Below are positions 7,611 through 14,260 of a DNA stretch of 15,763 nt, piece by piece. This stretch comes from Planctomycetota bacterium (GTDB taxonomy: Bacteria > Planctomycetota > GCA-002687715), in contig JABSRK010000034.1 of NCBI GenBank assembly GCA_013213915.1, positions 1 through 15,763 of the forward strand, written 5' to 3'. The translations under genes were made by a program, and so were the position numbers. The first letter of the stretch is position 1, and every line of letters starts with the position of its first letter. A model generated the notes under the pieces. The model made no database searches. It was not told where the DNA came from and worked only from the letters and a program-made list of their open reading frames with translations.

Positions 7611-7620
7611 TCCTCCCTCC
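7611..7620 (-). promoter_or_regulatory. Strong ribosome-binding site of the PilZ gene
   Basis: On the minus strand GGAGGGAGGA lies 6 nt before the PilZ ATG. It is a doubled Shine-Dalgarno core, the richest in the window, and it fixes the start. Confidence 0.7.
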
Positions 7621-7689
7621 AGTTCGCTATCGGCGGCAGTACCCGGCGTGGATGAGCCTTTTGGTTGCTTCTTGCGCGGGATTTCCGAT

Positions 7690-8277
7690 TCAGCGGCGGG
7701 AGGCGCGGAGCGCGCCGACCAGGAGCAGCACCATGGCAGCCAGCGTCACCGGGACCCCGGCGTGGACGATGAGCGGCGTGCCGGCGCGGGCATCCAGCGC
7801 CCGTACGTAGCCCAGGGCGCAGGCGCCGGTGACGATCAGGTCGATGAGTGCGAGCCACGACCAGAGCAACGTCGCCGGGCGTCGCAGCGCCAGTCCGAGG
7901 AGCGCGTGAAGGAGGGCGAGGCTGGCGGGTAGCAAGACCATGGGCGCCCAGGAGCTCTCGATCCGTTCGCCGAATAGCGCCCGGGCGGCGGCGCGATCCA
8001 GTCGTCCGCGGCCGAGGTCCCGTATGACGAGCGCCGTGGCGACGCCGGCGCGTCCGGTCTCCTCGCGGATGCGCCAGGGGATTTCGTATCCCCGCACGGG
8101 TTGTCCCGCCTGGGGAATGAGACCGAGGCTGCTGAGGGCGTCTTCGAGCAGTCCGTATGCCTCAGGATCGATCTCCGCCCACGGCAGGACCAATCCCGCC
8201 ACGGCGGCGGCCAGACCGAGGAGGAGAACCGTCCGAGTCACCATGCGTCGGTGCGTGCTCCTCGTTCGCTTTGCCAT
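7690..8277 (-). CDS. Four-helix membrane protein of unknown function
   Basis: A 195-residue protein that I do not recognise. The open frame extends far upstream to 9081, but that part is antisense to the HAD gene. The real start is most likely the ATG at 8277-8275, after which a basic N-terminus (MAKRTRSTHRRMVTR) leads straight into the first membrane segment. Hydrophobic segments lie at about 15-33, 112-131, 136-157 and 173-190. Between the first two is a polar region of about 78 residues (34-111) with no Cys and no catalytic motif I can name. The basic N-terminus suggests it is cytoplasmic, which would put this region outside the inner membrane. It ends in RASRR. It precedes the PilZ gene in the same direction with an 85-bp gap, so cotranscription is possible; a functional link is only a guess. 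Confidence 0.7.
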   Translation of the reverse strand: MAKRTRSTHRRMVTRTVLLLGLAAAVAGLVLPWAEIDPEAYGLLEDALSSLGLIPQAGQPVRGYEIPWRIREETGRAGVATALVIRDLGRGRLDRAAARALFGERIESSWAPMVLLPASLALLHALLGLALRRPATLLWSWLALIDLIVTGACALGYVRALDARAGTPLIVHAGVPVTLAAMVLLLVGALRASRR

Positions 8278-8457
8278 TCCCGGCCCTCGGTTAGGATCCT
8301 GCCTTGAGTGGTGTCTCCGGGGGCAGACGGTCGCTTCTTCGCGCTCGCACGTTCCAATGAAACGAGTTCCCGCACTTGTCAGCCCACGCGGATCGCTGCA
8401 AGTCCAGTCGCACGACATCGCTTGGTCTGCCCTCCACGACGGAGCACGCTCGCGTCC
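8278..8457. promoter_or_regulatory. 180-bp divergent intergenic region
   Basis: This gap separates the minus-strand membrane protein from the plus-strand HAD gene and should hold promoters for both. The best plus-strand match is TTGTCA at 8376-8381, but no convincing -10 hexamer lies 16-18 nt downstream. I see no RNA gene, no small coding sequence with a ribosome site and no clear operator. Confidence 0.3.
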
Positions 8458-9144
8458 ATGATGCCATCGCTGGTTCTCTTCGACATCGACGGGACGCTCC
8501 TGCGGCCGTGCGGACTCGGGCGTCGGAGCCTGGATCGCGCTTTCCTGGAGCTCTACGGGCGCGCGGGGGTGTTCGATGGCATGCGGTTTCACGGACGCAC
8601 CGACCCGGAGATCCTCGGCGATGGGCTGGCCGCCGTGGGCGCGCCTGCGACCGATTTTGCCCACTGCATCGGTCGCTATCTGGAGCACCTCGAGGTGGAG
8701 GTGGCGCAGAGCCCGCCGCTGGCGCTGCCAGGGGTGGAGGAGCTCGTCGCCGCCCTCGATGCCCGGGAGGACGTGTTCCTCGGCCTGGTCACCGGCAACG
8801 TGCGTCGCGGTGCCGAGATCAAGCTCGGACGAGACGATCTGTTCCGCCGCTTCCCGCTCGGCGCTTTCGGAGACGACCACGCGGATCGGTCGGAGCTGAT
8901 GCGTCTGGCCCGCCGCCGCGCCGCAGAGGCTGGTTACGGGGCCTTTGCGCCGGAGCGAACGCTTTACGTCGGCGATACCGAGCGAGATGTGGAGGCGGCG
9001 CGGGTCGGCGGTGTGGTCGCCGTGGCCGTCGCAACGGGTAACATGGCGCTCGATATGCTCGCCGAGACGTCGCCGGACCACTTGCTTCCGTCGCTCGAGC
9101 CGGCGTCTCGTTTTCTGAAGGAGGTTCTCGCGTGTCCGCGGTGA
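8458..9144 (+). CDS. HAD-superfamily phosphatase/hydrolase
   Basis: A 228-residue haloacid dehalogenase-type hydrolase, probably a cytoplasmic phosphatase of the phosphoglycolate phosphatase / beta-phosphoglucomutase group. Motif I is LFDIDGTLL (nucleophile Asp9, Asp11); motif II is VTGN (Thr112); the motif III lysine is Lys122; motif IV is YVGDTERDVEAA (Asp173, Asp177). Residues about 15-85 form a helical C1 cap containing GRTDPEIL. An open frame extends upstream to 8308, but motif I normally lies at the very N-terminus of these proteins, so I choose the ATG at 8458 (a second ATG follows at 8461). The 3' end overlaps the glycosyltransferase gene by 13 bp, so the pair is likely coupled. The substrate is not predictable; a sugar phosphate would suit the neighbour. 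Confidence 0.87.
   Translation: MMPSLVLFDIDGTLLRPCGLGRRSLDRAFLELYGRAGVFDGMRFHGRTDPEILGDGLAAVGAPATDFAHCIGRYLEHLEVEVAQSPPLALPGVEELVAALDAREDVFLGLVTGNVRRGAEIKLGRDDLFRRFPLGAFGDDHADRSELMRLARRRAAEAGYGAFAPERTLYVGDTERDVEAARVGGVVAVAVATGNMALDMLAETSPDHLLPSLEPASRFLKEVLACPR
9118..9124 (+). promoter_or_regulatory. Ribosome-binding site deciding the glycosyltransferase start
   Basis: AAGGAGG, a near-ideal Shine-Dalgarno sequence, lies 7 nt before the GTG at 9132. A second in-frame GTG at 9141, which would give a 4-bp overlap with the HAD stop, is 16 nt away and so less likely. The site is inside the HAD coding sequence, as expected for coupled genes. Confidence 0.75.
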
Positions 9145-10232
9145 TCGGACTCGACCTCTCGTGTCTCGAAGCGACGCCGGAGACCGGCGTCGAGCGGTAT
9201 GCGCGCCGACTGGCCGAACACTTGCCGGACGCGGCGCCGGAGAAGCAGTTCCTGATCCTCACGCGACCCGGCCGCCCCGTGCCGGTGGTGCGCGAACCCG
9301 CGCGCGTCGTATCAGTGCCGTCGATCCTGCCCAGGTTGGGGTGGCGCGAGACGGCGCTGCCGCGCGCGTTGAAGCGGCTTGGGGTCTCGCTCCTGCACGC
9401 TCCGGTCGCCGCGATTCCGCTGCGGGCTGTGGTGCCGCGCGTCGCGACGATCCACGACGTCCCGTCCCGGGGCGATCCGGGGTTCGAGGGACGCCTCTCT
9501 CGGAACCGCCTGCGGCTCTTTCACGCCGTGCGCGCGGCCAAGCGGATCATCGTTCCGTCGTCCGCGACGCGCGCTGCGCTGATAGAACTCGAGCCTCGGT
9601 GCGAGCCTCGCATCCGTGTCATCCACCACGGCGTGGACCCGGACTTCCGCCCGGAAGGCATCCCGCTCAAGCGATCGCGCTACGGCATCCCCGACGGAGT
9701 GCCGTACTTGCTCTGGGTCGGTACGGTCCGTCAGCGGAAGGACCCGCTCGTCCTCGTTCGCGCTTTCGCGTCCCTCGCCGAGATTCACGAGGACCTCCAC
9801 TGCGTAGTGTGCGGCGACGCCCGCATGGACGAGACGACCCTGCGGGCACCCGTCGTGGGCACGCAGGCCGAGGGCCGGCTGCTGCTCGCAGGCTACGCTG
9901 CCCGCGAAGATCTCCCTGATCTCTATCGGGAGGCGGTGTGTCTCGTTCTCCCCTCACGACTGGAGGGCTTCGGTCTCCCTGCGCTCGAGGCCATGGCTTG
10001 CGGCCGCCCCGTCGTGACTTCCAAGGACCCCGCGCTCAGAGAGCTCGTCGGCGACGCGGGGCTCTCCTTCGAAACCGGCGATGCGACCGATCTCGCATCG
10101 ACGCTCAACGGCCTCCTTCAGGACCCCGCTCAGGCTGAAGCCCTCGCTGCTTGCGCGAGGGTTCGCGCCGCTGGCTACTCGTGGGGCGCTTGCGCCCGCG
10201 CCCACGCAAGCGTCTATGACGAGCTGCTCTGA
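9132..10232 (+). CDS. Glycosyltransferase, GT4-like GT-B fold
   Basis: A 366-residue GT-B retaining glycosyltransferase of the family 4 type. The N-terminal half begins IGLDLSCLEATPETGVERYARRL (Gly-rich acceptor-side loop) and contains ATIHDV near 105. The linker IRVIHHGVDPDF (161-172) leads to the donor-binding half: YLLWVGTVRQRKDP at 192-205 with Arg202/Lys203, then LPSRLEGFGLPALEAMACG with the EX7E pair Glu278 and Glu286 that contacts the nucleotide sugar. No signal peptide or membrane helix is visible, so it probably acts on the cytoplasmic face. The start is the GTG at 9132, set by AAGGAGG. Relatives build exopolysaccharide, O-antigen or glycolipids, but no polysaccharide cluster is in view, so donor and acceptor are unknown. 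Confidence 0.92.
   Translation: MSAVIGLDLSCLEATPETGVERYARRLAEHLPDAAPEKQFLILTRPGRPVPVVREPARVVSVPSILPRLGWRETALPRALKRLGVSLLHAPVAAIPLRAVVPRVATIHDVPSRGDPGFEGRLSRNRLRLFHAVRAAKRIIVPSSATRAALIELEPRCEPRIRVIHHGVDPDFRPEGIPLKRSRYGIPDGVPYLLWVGTVRQRKDPLVLVRAFASLAEIHEDLHCVVCGDARMDETTLRAPVVGTQAEGRLLLAGYAAREDLPDLYREAVCLVLPSRLEGFGLPALEAMACGRPVVTSKDPALRELVGDAGLSFETGDATDLASTLNGLLQDPAQAEALAACARVRAAGYSWGACARAHASVYDELL
9172..9192 (+). other. Hairpin in the 5' coding part of the glycosyltransferase gene
   Basis: CGACGCCGG-AGA-CCGGCGTCG forms a perfect 9-bp stem with a 3-nt loop, beginning about 40 nt after the GTG start. It encodes residues within EATPETGVE, a conserved loop, so it may simply reflect GC-rich codon choice. 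If folded in mRNA it could slow early elongation. Confidence 0.4.
10153..10215 (+). terminator. Two tandem hairpins at the 3' end of the glycosyltransferase gene
   Basis: Positions 10153-10168 form GCGCGA-GGGT-TCGCGC (6-bp stem, 4-nt loop). Positions 10187-10212 form CGCTTGCG, a 10-nt loop and CGCAAGCG (8-bp stem, extendable with G-U pairs to about 11 bp). They lie just before the stop codon and the 20-bp convergent gap with the radical SAM gene. No T-run follows, so a role in termination or mRNA 3'-end stability is possible but unproven. Confidence 0.25.
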
Positions 10233-10252
10233 TCGCGGATCTGCGCAGGTCG

Positions 10253-11131
10253 TCAGTATGCCCGCCATTGCGGCGGGACCAGCGGGACGTCGCCGTCGAG
10301 CGCTGCGTCGAGGGTCGCGACGATGCGGTCCCGGTCTTTCGGCAGCGTGCCCTTGAGCGGCAACGCGTTCGACGCGTGGTTCGAGCGGAAGATGACCGGG
10401 CGCGGAGGATCGATACCAGAGACGAGTCGGCGCTGTTCGCGGAGGAGGCCTGCGTCGTCCTGCCAGGTGAAGGGCTCTCGGAACTTGTGCATGAACTCGG
10501 CTTCGACCGAGGAATCGAGGCCGAGTTGGAGGGTGGAGAGGAAGTTGAGAGGGACCTGGTTGACGAGGTGGACCGTGCCGTCGATGTGGTCCTTCCAATG
10601 GGTCGTACCGCCGAGACCGAGGACGACCGTGGCGGAGACCTTCATGTCGGCCGCCCGAGCGCGGGTGATGCCCTCGATCATGATCTGGGGTGTGGCGCCC
10701 TTGGTGATCCTGCGCATGATTTCCCGTGACCCGGACTCGATTCCGTAGAAGAGGAGCTTGAGGCCGGCCTCACGGAGGCGGACAAGTTCCGCGTCGGTCT
10801 TTTGGAGGAAGTTGACGGGTAACGCGTAGGACGAAACCCGTTGCAGGTCCGGGAAGCGGGCGTACAGCCGATCAAGGACTTCGATCAGGTGATCGGTCGG
10901 TGCGACAAGTGCGTCACCGTCGGCGAGAAACACTCGTCGGATCTGCGGCGCGCCGACCGCCATGAGATCGATCTCGTCGAGGACGTCGACGAGTTCTCGA
11001 ACGCGAAACTCCTTGGTGCGGTACATGGAACAGAAGCTGCACCGGTTGAATGAGCACCCAAGGGTGACCTGCAGGATGAGACTGTTGGCCTCGGACGGCG
11101 GGCGCCAGACCGGAGGATCGTAGGTGATCAT
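10253..11131 (-). CDS. Radical SAM protein, coupled to the RND pump gene
   Basis: A 292-residue radical SAM enzyme of the B12-independent COG1032/Elp3-like type. The [4Fe-4S] ligands are Cys26, Cys31 and Cys34 in LGCSFNRCSFCSMY, a CX4CX2C spacing instead of the classical CX3CX2C. Further barrel features are FLADGDAL at 68-75 (GGE-like strand), LLFYGIESGS at 126-135 and SATVVLGLGG at 166-175, which fit SAM binding. The reaction is unknown; no extra Cys cluster or B12 domain is visible. The open frame continues upstream to 11356, but the start is surely the ATG at 11131-11129: it overlaps the RND stop as ATGA, has AGGGG 7 nt upstream, and begins MITYDPPVWRPPSEA, as relatives do. It is the last gene of the efflux operon and converges on the glycosyltransferase gene. 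Confidence 0.88.
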   Translation of the reverse strand: MITYDPPVWRPPSEANSLILQVTLGCSFNRCSFCSMYRTKEFRVRELVDVLDEIDLMAVGAPQIRRVFLADGDALVAPTDHLIEVLDRLYARFPDLQRVSSYALPVNFLQKTDAELVRLREAGLKLLFYGIESGSREIMRRITKGATPQIMIEGITRARAADMKVSATVVLGLGGTTHWKDHIDGTVHLVNQVPLNFLSTLQLGLDSSVEAEFMHKFREPFTWQDDAGLLREQRRLVSGIDPPRPVIFRSNHASNALPLKGTLPKDRDRIVATLDAALDGDVPLVPPQWRAY

Positions 11132-14100
11132 GTCGTCGCCCCTGTGTCCGTGAATTGCTTGTTCCGGTACATGGCCACGTAAACGGCGGGGACGACGTAG
11201 AGCGTCAGGAACATGGCCAGCGCCAACCCGAACGTGATGGTGGCGGCGAATGGCGTCCAGATCTTGCTGTGTCCCGTGAGCCCGAGGGCCATGGGGAGCA
11301 GGCCGAACACCGTCGTCACCGTCGTCAGGAGGACGGCGCGCATGCGCAGGCGGCATCCCTCGCGCACCGCGGCGGCGCAGTCGCCGGACTCGCGATGGTG
11401 TCGCCTGATGAAATCCAGCAGGACGAGTGAGTCGTTCACGACGACCCCTGACAGGCCGACGATGGCGATGAACGCGAGGATCGTGAAGGGGAATCCGAGC
11501 AGAACGAGCCCGAGGATCACGCCGACGAAGGAGAAGGGGACCACCGACATGATCACGATGGGTGCGGTGTAGGAACGGAACTGAGCCGCGAGGATCGTGA
11601 AGATGAGGACGATGGCCACCAGGAACGCCTTCTTCAGGCTGTCGAAGGACTTCCGTGTCTCCTCGAACTCGCCGCCAAAGAACAGGCTCACGTCGGGGTG
11701 GGCCTTCTCGATGCCCTCGAACTCGCGCATGACCGCTTCGTTGACGGTGGTGCTATCGGTTCTGGACTTGTCCACATCGGCGGTCACGAGGACGACGCGG
11801 TCGCCGTCGTAGTGGTACAGGGAGGCTGGACCGCGGACCGTTTCCTGATTTGCCACCTCAGCCAACGGGATGGCGCGTCCGTTGGGCCCGCGCACCTTGA
11901 GCAGCATCAGGTCGGCCGGGTTGCGCCGGTCTTCCTCGCGCAGTTGGACCCGCAACCTCGCTTCCTCGTCCCGGCCTTCGGGCAGGACGTCGCCCAGATC
12001 CCATCCCTCGTTTGCGACGAAGACGCAACGCGCAACGCGATCGAAGCGAACGCCCGCACGTGCCAGCGCGACGGGACGCGGTGTGACGCGTACCTCGCGT
12101 GGCCCTTCGTCCAGGTTGTCGGCGACGGTATGCACGCCGTCGAGGGACTTGAGGAAGTCCTGGATCTGGCGAGCGATGGCCTTGTTCTCGTCGTAGTTTG
12201 GGCCTGCGACCCGCACCGCGACCGGCTTGCCGGTGGGAGGCCCGTCGTTGAACTCGTCCACGAAGATGCGTCGGAATTGGTGCTGGCCCTTGCCGTCGAG
12301 CAATGGCTGGATGCGTCTCCTGACCTCAGAGATGACCGCGCTGGCATCGACGTCCGGTTTCTCCGCGACGTACACGAGGAGTTGTCCCACGCTCGGTTTG
12401 AGCAGAATCTGGTTGTCGTCCGTGAACGCGACTCCGACGGAGGTCGTGAAGGACTCCACCTGGTCGGGCATGAGTTCCTGCACGAGCGCTTCGACCTCGC
12501 GCAGGGCTTCGGACGTCGCCTGCAGCCCGTATTCCGGATCGGCGTAGACGTTGCAGAAGAAGGCTTGGAAGTCCGACGGGAACAGTTCGACGGGCAGGTC
12601 CGTCGCGAGCCAGCCCGCGAGCCCGGTGATCGCGATGACGATGGCGAACACCATGAGCGGACGTTTGATCACCGGGCCGAGGGAGCGGACGTACGTCCGC
12701 TCGAGTGCGCGCAGGGCGCGGGTGACCGCGACGCGCGGGCCTTTCTGAGGCTTGCGGCTCCCGAAGTGTACGTAGTGAGCCGGGAGGATGATCAGGCACT
12801 CGAGCAACGAAGCCACCAGCACCGTGATCACTGTCTTGGGGATGATGCTCATGAACTCGCCGGTCACGCCCTCCATGAGCAGCATGGGGAGGAACGCTGC
12901 GCACGTCGTGACGCTGCTCGTGACGACGGGCCAGAAGACCTCGCGCGTACCCTCGATGATCGCCTCTCTGGGCGGATTGCCGCGCTCAACGCGTCGGTAG
13001 ATGTTCTCCAGCACGACGATGGCGTCGTCGACGACCATGCCCGAGACGAGCATCAGGCTGAACAGGCTGATGGCGTTGATGGTCATCCCGAACTGATTCA
13101 GGACCGCGAACGCCACCAGGAACGAGAACGGGATGCCGATGATCGCCAGCAGGCTGTTACGTGCACCGATGAGCAGCCACAACACGAGGAACACCAGGAC
13201 GATGCCGAACAGGAGGTTGTCGACGAGGACGCTAATGCGTCGGTCCAGGATCTTGGTCGTGTCGATGGCTGTCTCGACCTGGAGGCCCTCGGGAACACCC
13301 TCGGTGGTGAGGAAATCCGAGATGGCGACGTCGATCTTCTCGCGGACCGACATGGAGTCGGCGCCTTTCTCCTTCGCTACGCTGAGGTTGATGCACGGGC
13401 GCCCGTTGTAGCGGTTGATGTGTTTGAGCCGCTCGAGACCCGCGGAAACGTCAGCGATCTCGCGCAGGCGGACCGGAGGCGCGCCTGGCCTGTGTCCGAC
13501 GATAATGTCGAGGAGCTGCTCGCGCGTCCGCACCTCTCCCGTTGCCGCGACGGCCAGTTCTTCCTCGCCGCCTCGTGTCGTACCGGCGGGGACGTTCTTG
13601 TGCCGCGCGCGGACTGCTTCGGATACCTCGAGCAGCGTCAGCCCCGTTGAATCGAGCGCTTGGCGTCGGACTCGCACACGCCACTCGAGCTCAGGGATGC
13701 CGATGTTGGAGACGCGTTGGATTCCGTCCACCCGACGGAGCCGTTCGCGGAGGTTCTTGGCGACTTCTCGCGTGACCGACTGCGGGTGGCGGCCGTCCGA
13801 CACCACGACGACCTGCAGTAAGGGATACAGCTCGCTGACGGAGATCTTGGTGACGATCGGCTTCTCGGCGCCTTCCGGGAGGTCGTTGACGCGCTCGACG
13901 CGCGCGCGGAGATCCGCGAATGCGGAATCGAACTCCTCGTTCGACAGCTTCTCGAGGAACTTGACGTCGATGAGGGTTCGGTTGCGCTCCGAGTTGGAGA
14001 CGATGCGACTGACGCCCTTCGTTTCGAGGATCTCTTCCTCGATCTTGCGCGTGATGCCCGACTCGATCTCTTCCGGCGACGCTCCAGGCCACGCCACCAG

Positions 14101-14241
14101 GATCGAGCCCAGGTCGAAAGACACATCCGGATACACATCGATGACGGTGGCGTTGTAAGCCAGGAGCCCGATCATCCCGCAGAGGAGGAACACGAGGTTC
14201 ACCAGGATGCGGTTCTTGACGCTGAACTCGGGGATAGACAT
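11128..14241 (-). CDS. RND efflux transporter, AcrB/HAE1-like permease
   Basis: A 1037-residue inner-membrane RND pump, the energy-coupling part of a tripartite exporter driven by the proton gradient. Layout is canonical: TM1 at 11-30, a periplasmic porter/docking region about 31-335, TM2-TM6 about 337-490, TM7 about 527-546, a second periplasmic region about 547-868 and TM8-TM12 about 870-1023. TM4 carries GMVVDDAIVVLENIYRR with the relay pair Asp405-Asp406. TM10 reads GLSGVVVNDSLVLLDF, with Asn936 at or next to the place where AcrB has its essential lysine. TM11 keeps basic residues Arg966/Arg968 before LLTTVTTVFGLLPM. Drug-type (HAE1) rather than heavy-metal type is likeliest, but the substrate cannot be read. 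The ATG at 14241-14239 lies 19 bp after the adaptor stop. Confidence 0.94.
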   Translation of the reverse strand: MSIPEFSVKNRILVNLVFLLCGMIGLLAYNATVIDVYPDVSFDLGSILVAWPGASPEEIESGITRKIEEEILETKGVSRIVSNSERNRTLIDVKFLEKLSNEEFDSAFADLRARVERVNDLPEGAEKPIVTKISVSELYPLLQVVVVSDGRHPQSVTREVAKNLRERLRRVDGIQRVSNIGIPELEWRVRVRRQALDSTGLTLLEVSEAVRARHKNVPAGTTRGGEEELAVAATGEVRTREQLLDIIVGHRPGAPPVRLREIADVSAGLERLKHINRYNGRPCINLSVAKEKGADSMSVREKIDVAISDFLTTEGVPEGLQVETAIDTTKILDRRISVLVDNLLFGIVLVFLVLWLLIGARNSLLAIIGIPFSFLVAFAVLNQFGMTINAISLFSLMLVSGMVVDDAIVVLENIYRRVERGNPPREAIIEGTREVFWPVVTSSVTTCAAFLPMLLMEGVTGEFMSIIPKTVITVLVASLLECLIILPAHYVHFGSRKPQKGPRVAVTRALRALERTYVRSLGPVIKRPLMVFAIVIAITGLAGWLATDLPVELFPSDFQAFFCNVYADPEYGLQATSEALREVEALVQELMPDQVESFTTSVGVAFTDDNQILLKPSVGQLLVYVAEKPDVDASAVISEVRRRIQPLLDGKGQHQFRRIFVDEFNDGPPTGKPVAVRVAGPNYDENKAIARQIQDFLKSLDGVHTVADNLDEGPREVRVTPRPVALARAGVRFDRVARCVFVANEGWDLGDVLPEGRDEEARLRVQLREEDRRNPADLMLLKVRGPNGRAIPLAEVANQETVRGPASLYHYDGDRVVLVTADVDKSRTDSTTVNEAVMREFEGIEKAHPDVSLFFGGEFEETRKSFDSLKKAFLVAIVLIFTILAAQFRSYTAPIVIMSVVPFSFVGVILGLVLLGFPFTILAFIAIVGLSGVVVNDSLVLLDFIRRHHRESGDCAAAVREGCRLRMRAVLLTTVTTVFGLLPMALGLTGHSKIWTPFAATITFGLALAMFLTLYVVPAVYVAMYRNKQFTDTGATT
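12683..12702. repeat. 20-bp perfect palindrome inside the RND gene
   Basis: The half-site GAGCGGACGT is followed directly by its exact reverse complement, giving a 20-bp palindrome with no spacer. It encodes part of ERTYVRS just before TM7. The coding frame is intact. It may be chance in GC-rich DNA or a protein-binding site; see findings. Confidence 0.85.
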
Positions 14242-14260
14242 GAAATCGAACCGTCAGCCG

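Noticed and set aside
8376..8381. TTGTCA as the -35 box of a HAD promoter
   Set aside because: No -10 hexamer with more than two matches lies at a suitable spacing, so I do not call a promoter.
8308..8457. Fifty-residue N-terminal extension of the HAD protein
   Set aside because: HAD motif I normally lies at the extreme N-terminus; the extension has no domain and no ribosome site, so it was treated as intergenic.
8278..9081. Upstream extension of the four-helix membrane protein frame (total 463 codons)
   Set aside because: The extra N-terminal part is antisense to the HAD gene and looks like shadow sequence, whereas the ATG at 8277 leads directly into a membrane-protein N-terminus.
11698..13650. 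A 650-codon open frame on the plus strand
   Set aside because: It is antisense to the RND pump gene, has low-complexity charged composition and no recognisable domain; a shadow of codon bias.
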